Assembly (NCBI GenBank): GCA_009823505.1
Contig: VZQC01005585.1
Coordinates: 48,194-112,193, forward strand
Direction: 5' to 3'
Length of the DNA stretch: 64,000 nucleotides
Source of the DNA: Rhizomys pruinosus
Lineage: Eukaryota > Chordata > Mammalia > Rodentia > Spalacidae
Below, one piece after another: positions 10,850 to 23,034 of the stretch. A program made the position numbers and the translations under genes. Below the pieces are notes generated by a model. That model was not told where the DNA came from and did not search any database. It saw nothing but the letters and a program-made list of their open reading frames with translations. How positions within the stretch are numbered: the stretch's first letter is position 1; every line of letters begins with the position of its first letter.

Positions 10850-11891
10850 TCAAAAAATAAAACCTCAGTACCAGGAATGGACTCTGTCTCTGGAAGCTGT
10901 TGACAGGGGGCCCCATATATGCTTAATCAAAATACTGGCCATCGCCATTGCTCTTGGTTACCCACCACAAGTGGATGGTAAGACTCTATTGCTGAAGACA
11001 CTACATACACGAGCTCTAGAGCAAACAAGGAGAAATCATTCTGGTGCTGACTTCAGAGCTTCATCACCACTGGTTCCTGTTCATAGTGCTAAGAATCCAC
11101 ATATACCACCAAAAAGCAAACGTAATCATTAACCTTCCTTATCCGTGAATCCTGTGAACTACAATAGCAACTGTCCTGGTAAGATATGTCCACTGGTACA
11201 ATAGTGGCATAAATATTGTGGGAGTAGCAAACTACTTGGATTTAAGGTCACTTCCTAGGATGGAGTACTTGACATTGATACCAGGCACTGGAGACCAGAC
11301 AGGTCACAGGACATAGAGAATAATCTAATGCTAGTTTTCTACTAAATACTTATCACAGTAAACTGACTGTTAATGACTTATTGTTAGACCCATAAATTAA
11401 TGCATCTCACAACTCTCACCAGAGAAATTTCCTTATCCAACAGATTGTGATTAACACAGAAAGCCACAACTGGCCAATATGCAGAGATCAAGAGGCTGCA
11501 GGCTGTTTATCCCTGAATAGAATGCTATATCAAACTTCTGCCTCTCAATGTTCAGGGATGATTGCAGAAGAGAGGGCAGAAAATGTAAGAGCCAGAGGTG
11601 GTGGATGACCACAAGGAAACAGTTCTCTAAACAGCTGCTCAGTTACTCATATGAACTCACAGCTATGGTGGCAGTCTGCACAAGCCCCATGACAGATCAA
11701 ACCAGAAAAAACTGCCCAGTATAGACATGAAGGAGTGGGTAAGAAGCTCCAGCCCCACCTAAGGAAACTATGGCAACAGATGGCTGGTGGGAGGGGCAAA
11801 GACGGTCTTTTTTCAAGCATGGGACTCTCGGTATACTACAGACTCAGGTGGATAATACTAACACTGAAGGACAAATTAGACTGTATAAGCC

Positions 11892-11934
<43 letters not shown>

Positions 11935-12060
11935 TGTAATATAATATATATTAGAGTGCATTACATTGGGTAGAGGTCAATAAAGGGAAGTGGGGATAGC
12001 AGAGGGGATATAAATTATATTGTATGAAAATCCTAAAAATTCAATAAAACACCAAACAGA
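10850..12060 (+). mobile_element. Lx-like LINE-1 3'UTR
   Basis: Diverged but characteristic phrases of the 3'UTR of rodent Lx-type LINE-1 elements appear in order: gttacccaccacaagtggat, tgtgaactacaatagcaact, ggtggatgaccacaaggaaa, tatgaactcacagctatggt. It ends near the A-rich stretch at 12,066. No ORF2 sequence is attached. A TA microsatellite sits inside. Confidence 0.65.
11896..11931. repeat. (TA)n microsatellite
   Basis: About 18 uninterrupted TA units lie inside the LINE-1 3'UTR remnant. Confidence 0.95.
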
Positions 12061-12089
12061 AAAGATAAAAAAAAAAATGAAGAAAAAGA

Positions 12090-12359
12090 GGAGTGGAGGA
12101 GATAGCTCAGCCGATAAATTGCTTCCCTTGTAAACATCAGGACCTGAGTTCAATCGCCAGAACATGAGAAAGAAAATGGATGTGGTGGCACAGGCTTGTA
12201 ATTCCACAGCTGTGGATGAGCCTAGGCTGCAGGAACCAGAGCAGTAAGAGACCCCATCTTAAAAATCAAGGTGGACACCTTCTGAGGAGCTGTGCCCAGG
12301 GCTGACTTTTGGCCTCCACTCCTGTGTATGCATGTCCACATAAGTGTGCACACATACAG

Positions 12360-12410
<51 letters not shown>

Positions 12411-12412
12411 AG
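12090..12412 (+). mobile_element. B4/ID-B1 type SINE with CA tail
   Basis: The tRNA/ID-like head (gagatagctcagccgataaa, then gacctgagttcaatcgcc) is followed by a B1-like middle (ggtggcacaggcttgtaatt) and the gagaccccatcttaaaaatc bridge. The end runs into a CA microsatellite at 12,362-12,409. Confidence 0.75.
12362..12409. repeat. (CA)n microsatellite
   Basis: About 24 CA units at the 3' end of the SINE. Confidence 0.97.
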
Positions 12413-12899
12413 AAAACAAAACCAAAAAGACTTGGAGAATTATGCTGATTTATAGTGTTAATGATTCCTACACAAAGGACTCATAAGGGAATTAGTATAG
12501 ACCCTTCTGTTCTTTACATCAAAACTATATGCTAATATATTTATACAAATGCACTTCATAATCAATGTGAATGATTTAGGTCCATGGCAATCCATAAATC
12601 ATTTTCAAATGGTTTTCAAAATAATACCAATTAGTATACATTATAAAACAGTTCTTATAGTTCTAAGAAAAGGAAGCAAATCAGGAAATGTTTTAAAGAT
12701 TATGACTTTCAAATATTTAAGGACTACAAAGTCTCTGTGTGGTAATTTAAGACAGAGGTCTTTTTGAAGTTCCCAGACCCTATTCAGTGACTAGGTAGAG
12801 CAACAGTCTGAATTATGGAGGGCTGTGTTAATCAGTTTTTCTTTATTAAAAAAAAATAAAGGGAGTAGGGATGCCCAAGAGAAGTTATCTAAAAGGACA
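12413..12899. other. Non-coding unique sequence
   Basis: AT-rich DNA without a recognisable gene or repeat. It contains a short A run near 12,847. Confidence 0.5.
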
Positions 12900-13136
12900 A
12901 ATGAGTGGCTCAGGAGATGGTTCAGCTGGTAAACATGTTGCCACATAAGCATGGGAACCTGTGTCTGATCCAAAGCATCTTTATAAAAGTCCAGTGTGGC
13001 ATGGCAGTGTATGCCTGTAAGTCCAGTATTGTGGAGGTAGAAGCAAAAATATCCCTGGGACTTGCTGGCCAGCCAGTCTAGACCAATCAATCAGTGAGCA
13101 CCAAGTTGAGACATGGAGAGAGAAAAAGAGACAGAA

Positions 13137-13241
<105 letters not shown>

Positions 13242-13338
13242 CTCAAAAACAAGGTGGAAAATTATTGGAAAGACCCAGTATCAAATTCTGGCTTTGACAC
13301 ATATGTGCACATATTTTCATACATTCACATGCCTACAC

Positions 13339-13370
13339 GCACACGCACACACACACACACACACACACAT
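13339..13370. repeat. (CA)n microsatellite
   Basis: CA repeat at the end of the B4-type SINE. Confidence 0.9.
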
Positions 13371-13375
13371 GCATG

Positions 13376-14880
13376 TGCACATGAATAGTTTAATTTAGAC
13401 CAGTTTCAGACATTTCAGTCCATGGTGACTTGACCCTGTTTACTTGAGCCTGTTACAGCTCAGGACCTCATCACTTACTTCATGGCAGCCAGGAAGTAGG
13501 AAGGGAGGAGAGGTACCCACCAGCAATCCAACCTCCTTTCAATATGACCTACCTCTTGGAGGTTCTGGCCCCTTCCAGTAGCTCCACAGGCTGGCAGTGA
13601 CGTCTTTAATACATGACCTTTGGGGCCACTTAGCCAAACCACAGCAAATACTAAATAAAAATGAGACCAGCTAGCTAATTGTGCACATTCATCGACATAG
13701 GCTAGAAATTGTAGAAAATGAACAGTATTTCTGAAGTCAGAGCATAGATTGATGGATTGATTGATTTATGTATTTACTTATAATGAGAATAAAATGGAGC
13801 AGGGTATGAATAAAATAAGATCTCATTCTGTATTAAATATGGCTTATATGCTAAGAAGCCATCTCTTCAATTTGGGAAAAGATGTTTGAAACTAAGGAGC
13901 GAGCTAAATACATTTATTTTACTTGGATAACGGTTATACTTTCCTGTAAAAAATTTATGTTTATGGCATTCATTTAAAGATGCATACCCAAAGAAAATGT
14001 TACTAACAATCTAAAATTTAAAAATTCATAGATCTCTTTAAAGTTAATATGATCCATGACTTAGATGAGGTCTTCACAATTTTTTTTTCTTAGTCCTGTA
14101 CTCCCAGCTCATGCGAAGGTGCTCTATTCTCCTGAGTCACACATATTCTGCATATAATTAGAATTCACCAATTATCACTGAAACTCTCTTTTTATTTGTA
14201 AAATGGAAACATATGTCTTTGAAATGATTGTTGTATAGATTTTCTTAGCTATAATGTGCTAACTCTGACTGTTGGAAAGAACTGTGATTACAGGGAATGC
14301 TGAAAGAGAAACCATGATAAGGGGGTGCATGGGAGTGTTTTGCTTTGATAGAAGATAGTGTAGCCATCCATTAGAATTCTCTTCAATACATAAAGGTCCT
14401 TCCCTTTTGGAATAAACAACACGCTGTTCTATAAAATATGTAGATGTAGAATAGCTTCATGGAGAGGAGTTACAGAAATGCGCTTTTTTTCCTGTAAGGA
14501 ATACATTTGCAAATCAGAGCCAGTTCGAAAGTCCAGATCTATATTTCCACAGCATTTTTGCCAAACACTCACTCAGAACTTTGAGTCTGGCAGTCATTCA
14601 TTATATTCTTTCACCAAATTATAAGATCCTTGAAGCAAAGTCTACAGAGGACTTGGGTAAATATCAGGTGGCTTTTTCAAATGCAAAATGGTTCTCAGTA
14701 AATGTCTGTCAAACAAATGAATTAGTTAAGAAAATGAGTCTCTTGTCAGAGGATTCAATTCAGTATTGAGAGCCAATTTTAATAACATATTTCTAGATCC
14801 ATTAAGTCCACTAATTAAATAATTATTTGGATTAAATATTTAAGGACTTTGCTATAGAAATAAGTGTCATTAAGACACAT
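13376..14880. other. Non-coding unique sequence
   Basis: About 1.5 kb with no SINE, no splice-bounded open frame and no RNA gene that I can recognise. Confidence 0.5.
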
Positions 14881-14882
14881 TT

Positions 14883-15040
14883 CAGCAGCCCTGCGGTGCA
14901 CACGTTTCATCCCAGCACTTAGGAAACAGAGACAAGTGAATCTCTGTGACATCAGGGCCAGGCTGGTTCACAGTAGCAAGTTCCAGGCCAGTAGGGGCTA
15001 CCCAGGGAGACTCTGTCTCAAAACAAAACAACATGAAAAA
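14883..15040 (+). mobile_element. B1 SINE
   Basis: Forward, diverged B1 (catcccagcacttaggaaac, then ctggttcacagtagcaagtt and gactctgtctcaaaac). An A-rich simple tract follows at 15,078-15,120. Confidence 0.8.
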
Positions 15041-15120
15041 AAGCCAATTAAACAAATGACCAAACACCTCTTCCCCACAAAAAAACAAAAAAACAAAAAC
15101 AAACAAAAAAAAAAAACCAC

Positions 15121-15815
15121 ACACAAAGACATTTCTGTAAGAGTCCTTGTACATTCTGTGCATTAAAGTTTAGGTTTCATGGGCCAAGTAAATTTCCCCA
15201 CATCAAATATGGAGCCTAGCAGCTGAATAAATAAAGTATTTAAAGCAAGACTTAATGAAAGCACCAAAGCCCATACAGGGCTGAGCCAACAGATACACAA
15301 GAATAATTATTTGCTATGGATTCATTCTGAAGTAGGATATAAATATATACTTCTGTTCTGCTATAAATTTATAGCATTTCTAATTATGGGAATGGAGAAA
15401 GTCTTTAGTGTCCATTAGACTAAGCAGGCACTGTATACTTCTATGTCTCTTGGTGATTAGATTAGTCTTAAGGGTGAGCCTAGTATAACTTTCCACCATG
15501 GTATAGCCATCAAGTTCAAAATAGTCAACTGAGTTAGTATGGAAAGTGAAAACATTTTTCTAAGCTCCTGTCGAGGGGACACCATTTCTGTCCAGCATGC
15601 TCCACTATTTTCAAGATTTGCTATCTTCATCTGTCTCTTCTTATGAGCAAAAAAGAAATATGAGTAGGATGCAATGACAATGCATGGAATCCAGGTCCTT
15701 GGAACTATTTCAAAACACAATGCTGATAATGACTTGGTTGTCAAAATAACATAATATTTTAATGAGAAAACTCATCACAATCAGCTGTGGCACAACTAAA
15801 TCTTGAGTGTTATCA
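15121..15815. other. Non-coding unique sequence
   Basis: No gene seen. The 95-codon minus-strand frame at 15,457-15,744 has no recognised domain or coding context. Confidence 0.45.
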
Positions 15816-15960
15816 TCTTTTTTTTTATTGATGCTTTGTGTATTTCATACATCATTTTCCAATTCAGTTCAGGCATATTTTCCTTTCCCTTCCCCCGACC
15901 CCACCCCACCCCATCCCAGATCATGCATTCTGCCATAACTGTCCTGCATCTTTCTCTCAG
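15816..15960 (-). mobile_element. LINE-1 3'-end fragment
   Basis: The C-rich stretch (ccccgaccccaccccacccc) followed by catgcattctgcc resembles the reversed 3'UTR end seen at 21.6 and 41.0 kb. The left edge is T-rich, as expected for a reversed poly-A tail. Only about 150 bp remain. Confidence 0.55.
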
Positions 15961-17077
15961 TTTTTTTTTCCATTTTTTAGCAATAAGTGATAATTTATGA
16001 GTATAAGCATCCTTCATGCAAAACCAATTTGCAAGCAGTTGTGCCCAAACCCACACAGCCCCTTGGTCCCACCATCCAGCGGGGGTGGGGGGGTGGGGGG
16101 GTTGTATGTTCAATCAAGTTGATCAAACGAGTTTCCAGGCTATATTGTTGTAATTTCACCATTCACCCCAATCGCAGCCCTTACATTCTACCATGCCCCC
16201 TCTTCTGCAAATTGTTCCCTAGGCTTAGAAAAGGGGCACAGGTGGATGAGAAGCAAAACAGTCCACTTTCTCTGGAGCTGTTGTCTTGGACTCTGGTCAA
16301 TTCTGGCTGTTTCCTTTCATGGGATGACAGTTTGTCCAGGAATAACCTTTCGATCCTACTAATGAAGCACAAGCAATTAGATATATAGGTATTTAAACAG
16401 TACTAATTGTTATCATAGGTTACTTTGGTATAGACAAAAATATTTGGATGGTATATTAATAAGGCACATAGAATTAACATTTTTTTACCTGTGTTAAATA
16501 GGACAGGGTTTACTGTGTGACTTAGATAACCTCTCCTGCTATTAAACGGATGTCAGCTTGTGGATCAGACCATGGGTGTTATTCCTCCAGGAGAGAGCCA
16601 ATAGCCAAAAAGATTTGGGATATACATGCAAATGGCTGCCTCTGCTGCACATTTAATATTTCAGGCAGGATGAGGCCATACTGGTGCCGGAGGGGGACGG
16701 AGGAGTCTAAGGGCATTGAACTCAAGAACCCATATTTGCTTTATTGTTTAGCAGCCTTTTGGTAACACTCTCTGTCCTGGTATTCCAGAGACTATTGCTC
16801 TACACTTGAATGTGTGGTCTCAATATATCTTGCCCATGTTAATGTCAGGTCTTCGGCAGCAGGGACTTATTGCCTTCTTATAGGTATCCCAGTTTACAAG
16901 CAAGGAGCCTTTACTTTTGGTGGGGGGAGGGCTTTGGATCCCCCCGGGCCAAACAGATCCTTGGTAGAATAATGCATTGCTGACAGGCCTCCTTAGCTGT
17001 CCAAGTTTCTAAGTTAACATCATTTCTAGGTTTATTTAATCCAGTTATTAAGAGGAACAATTATAAAGATAAAATGC
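15961..17077 (+). repeat. Long unclassified repeat, copy A
   Basis: It shares ordered landmarks with copies B, C and D: gagaagcaaaacagt (about 16,248), tgtttcctttcatggg (about 16,308), gttattcctccaggagagag (about 16,578), ccttttggtaacactctct (about 16,754) and cagcagggacttattgcc (about 16,856). No frame is conserved between copies, so it looks non-coding. It stops before the tail landmarks found in B-D, cut by a B2 head and the Ntn4 retrocopy. Strand is given as read here; the element's own sense strand is probably minus. Confidence 0.7.
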
Positions 17078-17111
17078 CAGGAGTAGAAATGGCTTAGTGG
17101 TTAAGAGCACT
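17078..17111 (+). mobile_element. B2 SINE head fragment
   Basis: Only the tRNA-like head remains (gaaatggcttagtggttaag, then agcactg) before a T run at 17,112-17,128. Confidence 0.6.
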
Positions 17112-17184
17112 GTTTTTTTTTTTTTTTTATTATACAATTTTTTTCATTTCCTTGTTTTTTTTTTTTTTGTCAGGTCCATATTCC

Positions 17185-17190
17185 TTTATT
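17185..17190 (-). promoter_or_regulatory. Polyadenylation signal of the Ntn4 retrocopy
   Basis: AATAAA on the minus strand, 16 bases before the 14-base poly-A tail. This spacing is normal for a processed mRNA 3' end. Confidence 0.85.
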
Positions 17191-17222
17191 ACATAATGAA
17201 ATATGGAAACAAGTAACAATGC

Positions 17223-17275
17223 AATATATATATATAATATATATATAATATAGTTATATACTATAATATATTTTT
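17223..17275. repeat. AT-rich simple repeat in the Ntn4 3'UTR
   Basis: TATATA/ATAATA tracts near the 3' end of the retrocopied 3'UTR. Confidence 0.8.
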
Positions 17276-19174
17276 GGTGAGTCCCACAGGACCTCAGGAA
17301 AAATATGCTCTGTATGTGAATTTAAAGTTACGACACTATGGGTCCTGTTTTGTATATTCAAGTACAGAAGAAACTGAATGCACAGTAGTTATGCATGAAT
17401 ACAGAAGATGAAAGATATTGGAAAACAATAATTTGGTGAACTATCACATACATTGTTAAACAATGGGTAAATGTAATGACCATAAACTGTTAATAAAGGA
17501 GAAAACCATTTCAGCATTCAGGTTTAAATACTAAACACAAAAATAGAATAAATTCTGTGTCTACAGTAATTTTTGAAGTGTATACAAGTGTATCACAAAT
17601 AAATGAACTTTAAAAAATTTAAAGTCCACTTCCCCTTTATGCAAACATATTTCCACATTTATGATTCATTTCTCTTGTTTTAAAGTCTCTTTTTGTTTAG
17701 TTTTTAAAGAAGGCTTCATTATGGCCAGTATCTTGCAATCTAACCTCTTGCCCCAAACTGAGACTTCATACAAACATATTCTCCTTTTGGCTTGCATCTT
17801 TACATCGTTTCTCCAAGTGTTCAGACTTAAATAATGTAACTTCCTTTATATACGGTTCCTTTTTCCACACCAGTGGCAGTGCTTCGGGTTCAGCAGGTTC
17901 TAATACACACCCTTCTCTTCTCTTCCCATCAATAGCAGTCTCCAAACTTTCACAACACAAGTAGGTAGTAAAGTGCTTTACACAAGGAATTACTATATAT
18001 ACATGGAGTGGTTCCATTCAACAGCCCACACACCAGAGTTCATACACAACACACAAGACAAGGCTCTTTTGAAGAAATGCTTTTCCTGATCATAGAGCTG
18101 GGGACTCTTTAAAATCTCATTACTGTAACTAGTATCAAATGTAAGTGACATATGTGAATCTGGGAGGGAATCTTGTGACCTACTGCCAGACCTACAGCCC
18201 TAATGCATTACTGCTAAATACCATGCTGCTACTAAAATAACCTCAATAGCTATGACTTTCAGAATCAGCTCCATAGAAAATAGGTATCAGCACAGGGGTC
18301 TTCCAATTGTCTTTATGAACATGGGTCCAGAACAGACGGGTTAGACAAGGCCTTTGCATTGGAACATTTTTTTTTCCTACATTTTGGCACTTAAAAAAAT
18401 TTCCAGTTTCATTTTCGAGGTCTCTTTTTCGTTAAATTTGTGTTTTCTGCACAGAGAAGTGCCATCACAGGCTATCCACCTTTATTGCTGCTTGCACTCT
18501 CTTTTTAAAATATCCATGACTTTTCTTCCAAGAGATGGTTTCTAGCGCTGGACAAAACTTTTCATATTCACAACTAATTTGCCTGTTCTTACATCCTCAT
18601 GTCCAGCTACCAGGTACTCCAAACCTGGATTTAGGATTGGACAAGTGCAGCCTCTGTTTGTCCATGATTCTGGATACAGTGTTCGCTTTCCTCTTAAGAT
18701 CTTCAACTTGGTAGACTTTAAGACTTTCTTAATCTTCACATTGACCTCAGCATGGGACCCTTTATCATGAGCTGATAAAATCTTGATTTTTAACACGTAT
18801 GAGTATTTCATTCCACAGAATGCCTTGGGATTTCCTAACACTTGTTCCTTACATTCACATTTACCTGAGTGTCGAAGTGCAGAAAATCCTTGCTCATCCT
18901 CCCAGTCCCAGGTTGGTTCGCTCTTATTGTGCATAGAATGGAAGTCGGGAATTTCATGATACCAGTCTATGTCAGCACTGCTGCTGATGCAGTCTCCTGT
19001 CAGAGGGTCACAGCTCCCTGCACAATCATAAGGTCTAAAGCCGTAGTCCCCGAAGCCCCAGTATCCCACCATGCACCTGTCACAATGTGGCCCAGCTACT
19101 CCAGGCTTGCAAGGGCAGTCACCGTTGCTGGGATCACAGAAGGTCACTGAGCTAAAAGGAAGGACAGCTGATCC

Positions 19175-19300
19175 AACTGGATGGCAGGAACATGATCTCC
19201 TGGGTCACAGTTCTCAGGGAACCCAAGGCAAGAACTCAGGGCAGGAACCTGGAGGCAGGAGCTGAAGCACAGGCCATGGAGGAATGCTGTTCACTGGCTT
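19175..19300 (+). repeat. Rodent interspersed repeat fragment
   Basis: The phrases caagaactcagggcaggaac, ctggaggcaggagctgaag and tcactggcttgctta are recognisable as a common rodent interspersed repeat. It lies just upstream of the truncated 5' end of the Ntn4 copy. The family name is not assigned. Confidence 0.5.
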
Positions 19301-19304
19301 GCTT

Positions 19305-19450
19305 AACACACATATGGTAGCTAACAACCACCCATAACTCCAGTTCCAGGTGATCTGACAACCTCTTCTGACCCCTGAAGACACTGCACAACTGGGACAC
19401 ATGTACATTCAGACAATGAACTCATACAGATAAAATAAATGAAAACAATT
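19305..19450 (+). mobile_element. B2 SINE, 3' half
   Basis: B2 body (ataactccagttccaggtga, tctgacaacctcttctgacc) and A-rich tail with AATAAATG. The tRNA-like head is missing. Confidence 0.75.
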
Positions 19451-21290
19451 TAAAGATAAAATGTCACAAAATGGTGTTTTCTTTCTGTATTTTGTGGACT
19501 TGCCTCTACCTGCTGACCAGAGTGGGTATGCATTTTGTCTGTTAAGTTTCCTGCACTTACTACTTTTGTCATTTTATCATAAAAATAAATTAATCTGACT
19601 TGATAGATGTTATTTGTTACAATACAAAACAGTTTTTATTCAGGACTCTATTATTTTTAGATTTTTACAGACTAATTTTCAGTTTATTGTTTTCAGTGAG
19701 TTTCTAACTAATGATAGCAGGTCTACAATGCCTAACATTGCCCCTTTTTTCATCTTTCCAAAATAAAAAGATGAGTACACTATGATAACTACTGTATTTT
19801 GTCTTTTGAATATTACTGGATGGCTAAGACTTTATAAATAAAAATGTTACATTAATTATTCTTCTTTGACTTTGTCAAATTCTTGAAAAATATTATGAAT
19901 TTGTAGCTCTGAACATGACCAGCTTATAAAATTGTCTTTAGTGTAGATTCTTAAATCACACCCCACATACTTTTCAAATATCATATCAGAGATGATCTAT
20001 AATTTTAATCTTTTAAATCAGACCTCAGATTTAATAAATTGAAGACTGGATAAACTATATGATGTGTAGTTTTCTATAAGGATAAAATTCATCAGCTAAA
20101 CACGTGAGATTTAAGAGTCTATGTTAAATTATTTATGATGTCAAATTCATCTTTGCAAAATTGACAACAGTATCCTGGGAAAAACATCCCTGAATAATCT
20201 ACATAAGAAAGTCTCTACACAGACGTGAATAACTATTTGAAAATCAAACAAATTGCAATTGTTAGTGTGGCTCAGAAATAGAGTATTTACCTACCATGTA
20301 TCATGCTATGATTTAAATCTCCAGCTCTGAATAAAAGAAAGTCCTAAAAGATTCAGAAAGTTAATTAGGCTTTGTGATCCTACACTCTGAGTAGAAACAC
20401 TTTCAATAACTTGATTCACAATTATATATATTCAAATATCTAAAATATCTATAATTATCCAGCAAATCATGGTCTTCAATCTTCTATAGTTTGTACAGAG
20501 ATATGTTGGTATTTCTGATCAGGCTACCGATCACTATACGTGAATGCTATCAATCGCAGGCACTATGCCTTATGCTCCGTTCTTTATGAAAGTAAATTCA
20601 TTCACTTTACTCTTCACATCAGAGTTCTGTTGAAAGGTACTATTATTGTCTTTGTTTCCATGTGAGGAAGGTGATGTTTAAATGTAATAATCAATGCATT
20701 TGATGTTATATGAACACAGATGTTTAAGAAGGATTTGAAACCAGTTGGTCTAAATCTAGACTTCATTCCCCAGCGAGAAGTGGAATGTTCACCAATGACT
20801 TTAATTTAGATGTCAGGTTCATGGCTAATGGTTGTTAACATGCAGTTCAGTCATGGAACTCATAAATGTCACAGGTGGATTTAAATTCAAATAGAAAAAG
20901 AAAAAAAATGTGCTCTATGTGAACTACCTTTTACATTAACAAAACCATGTATCTGTAGATATTTGAGACACTGTTTTTATATTATTTTAACCATTTACAA
21001 TCTCTGTGAAATAATGCTTTTCTCATGCATGGGGACCTCTTAGCTTATTAATAATCTTTAAGTATAAAGCAGATAACCATTCTGCAGTTATGGTAACATT
21101 CTGTATCATCTCTTAATTTGTCTACAGGATATTAACCAGCTAATTCCAAACTAATGAGGAAAGAATAATTCTGAGGACCCAGAACTCCATGCCTACACAT
21201 GTGGCTATTTCTTGGTCATTGGGGATATTAGAATAACAAAGAGAGAGTATTACATAAGTGTTAGAGTATGTATATAAAGAGTAAAATATT
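19451..21290. other. Non-coding, AT-rich unique sequence
   Basis: About 1.8 kb without an open frame of note, SINE or microsatellite. No exon signal seen. Confidence 0.55.
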
Positions 21291-21291
21291 T

Positions 21292-21490
21292 GTGGAGCTA
21301 AAGAGGTGGCTCAGCAATGAACAGCATTTTCTGCTTTTGAAGAGAAGCAGAGTTAAGATTTCAGTATCCACATCAGGCAGCTCACAACTGCCTGTACCTC
21401 CAGCTATAGGGGATCTGACACTGTCTTTTTGTCTCCTTGGGCACACACACATACTTGCGCACACAAATCACTTGAAAACCAATTTTTTTT
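21292..21490 (+). mobile_element. Diverged B2-type SINE
   Basis: Head gctaaagaggtggctcagca, body ctcacaactgcctgtacctc and ggggatctgacactgtcttt, then a short CA stretch. Old copy. Confidence 0.65.
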
Positions 21491-21558
21491 AATTCTCAAA
21501 AAAGCAAAATAGAAAAACTGTCTTTTTCATAGTTTTCCTTTAGATGCATTCTTCTTCT

Positions 21559-21573
21559 CTTTAGATATTTTTT
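21559..21573. repeat. Target-site duplication (left) of the 21.6-28.3 kb LINE-1
   Basis: The 15 bases ctttagatatttttt recur at 28,344-28,358, exactly flanking the LINE-1. Confidence 0.85.
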
Positions 21574-21737
21574 TATCTAGACCTGTGTCCCCCCCATCCC
21601 CCCACCCCACCAGAGCTCATGCATTCTGCCAAACATGCTTTTTCATCTCTTTCTCAGACTTTCTCAATATTCTCCATGTGGAAGTTGACTGTTATGAGCA
21701 GAAGTTCAATGTTTCAGTCAGCTCTTTGATGTAGTTG

Positions 21738-21770
21738 TTTCTGTTGTTGTTGTTGTTGTTGTTGTTTCCA
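21738..21770. repeat. (TTG)n tract in the LINE-1 3'UTR
   Basis: Ten or so GTT units at a position where the copy at 41.17 kb has a shorter GTT tract. Confidence 0.85.
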
Positions 21771-23034
21771 ATATGCATCACTCCCAACTGCTTTGGACAA
21801 AAGCTCAAGGGGCCATGCACAAGAAATACTTACAACTAGGTAATTGGCACTAGCATCCACAGATGAGGGATACCATTCGTCATTTGTTTTTCTGGGACTG
21901 TGTTACTTCACTCAGCATGATGTCCTCTAGCTCCAGCCATTTTCCTGCAAAGCTCATGATGTCTCTTTCTTTACTTCGCCTGCATCGATCTCCCTTGTTG
22001 ATATTTTCTCTATCCATTATTTGTGGATCTTGGTTTCGGTTCAGCATATGTAAGCAAGCGTATAATCGCAGATGTATCCTCGTGTTGGGTGCTAGCTTTG
22101 CGGATCAATTGAAGGATAGTGTCTTGTGTCGTGGCAAGTTCATTCAACTGTCCAAGGGTCTTCACAGTGTTCATACGTGGCTGTGCAGAGATTGATCTAC
22201 CGAGTGGATGAGTGTTCACCTTTCCGCACAACCTCTCCAGCAATTAAGGTGATCAGTTGTTTTTGATCATACCAGTATGCTATGGAAGTAGTAATGACTC
22301 TTAAGTTGGTTTTGATTTGCATTGCCATTCAATGGATAGCTGATGACTTGACACGATCTTTAAGGTGTCTTCTCAGCCACTCTCTAAAATTCGCATCACT
22401 TGTACAGTCTCTAGCTGTCAGCTCTTTGCTATCTATGTGAGTGGGATCATATTGTTTATTCTCTTTGTTTTTTGTGCAGTTATATATCTCGGAAATCAAT
22501 TTTGATCCGATGTGTTCCTGCATGTTGAGGTTTGACTCCCACTCTGGGCATTTCCTTAATCTCTTCCTGATCTTGTTCTTGTTCCTGAATTACAGAGCTG
22601 TGAGTTTTGAGTCCATTTTGGTCAAATCCGTCGACCTTGAATCCTTGTGCGCTTCTGTTGACTTTAGCGAAGTGTTTTTAGCACTTTATGTCTTGGAGTC
22701 TGCTGTCAACTTTTTCTCTAATTGCTTCACAGTTTAGGCGGGTTTCAACGTTGCCGTCTTTGATAGTCTGGAGTTTAATTTTTTGTGCAGGGCAAGAAGT
22801 AGGGGTTTAATATTCCGATTCTTCCCAAGTTGGTATCAGTTTTGGCCAATCCAATTAGCTCGGCAAGATTGCTGTCTTTTTCTCTATTGGTGTCGTTACT
22901 TGAACTCCCGTTGGTCAATATGAGATAGAGAACATGTATGTTGGCTCAGGTATTTGGTTTTGTTTTTTTCCATTGGTCAAACAGGTCTGTTTTTTTGCCA
23001 AGGTCCAGTGTTTTAATATGACTATAGTTGTTGA

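Larger units (their letters stand above)
17155..19147 (-). pseudogene. Ntn4: Netrin-4 retrocopy, 5'-truncated, with premature stop
   Basis: Netrin-4 is a secreted, laminin-related basement-membrane protein. This minus-strand copy keeps about the last third. It starts inside the last laminin-type EGF module (CDPSNGDCPCKPG, then PHCDRCMVGYWGFGDYG), passes the linker (DIDWYHE) and enters the C-terminal NTR/C345C domain (CGMKYSYVLKIKIL, RGCTCPILNPGLEYLV). The frame is open from 19,147 to a TAG at 18,542-18,544 in place of an expected Trp codon. It then stays open for exactly 19 codons to TAA at 18,482-18,484. Two EGF-module positions where I expect Cys are Phe and Tyr (GFRPYDC). A 3'UTR of about 1.3 kb follows, with AATAAA at 17,185-17,190 and a poly-A tail at 17,155-17,168. 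The absence of introns plus the tail indicates an LINE-1-mobilised mRNA copy. Confidence 0.9.

Noticed and set aside
16181..16388. Open frames shared between repeat copies A and B as a possible protein
   Set aside because: The copies do not keep a common frame, and similarity is at the DNA level only.
17766..18017. 83-codon frame on the same strand as the Ntn4 copy
   Set aside because: It lies in the retrocopied Ntn4 3'UTR and has no domain.
22441..22737. 98-codon frame in the middle of the large LINE-1
   Set aside because: It is antisense to ORF2 and lies in the error-rich block.
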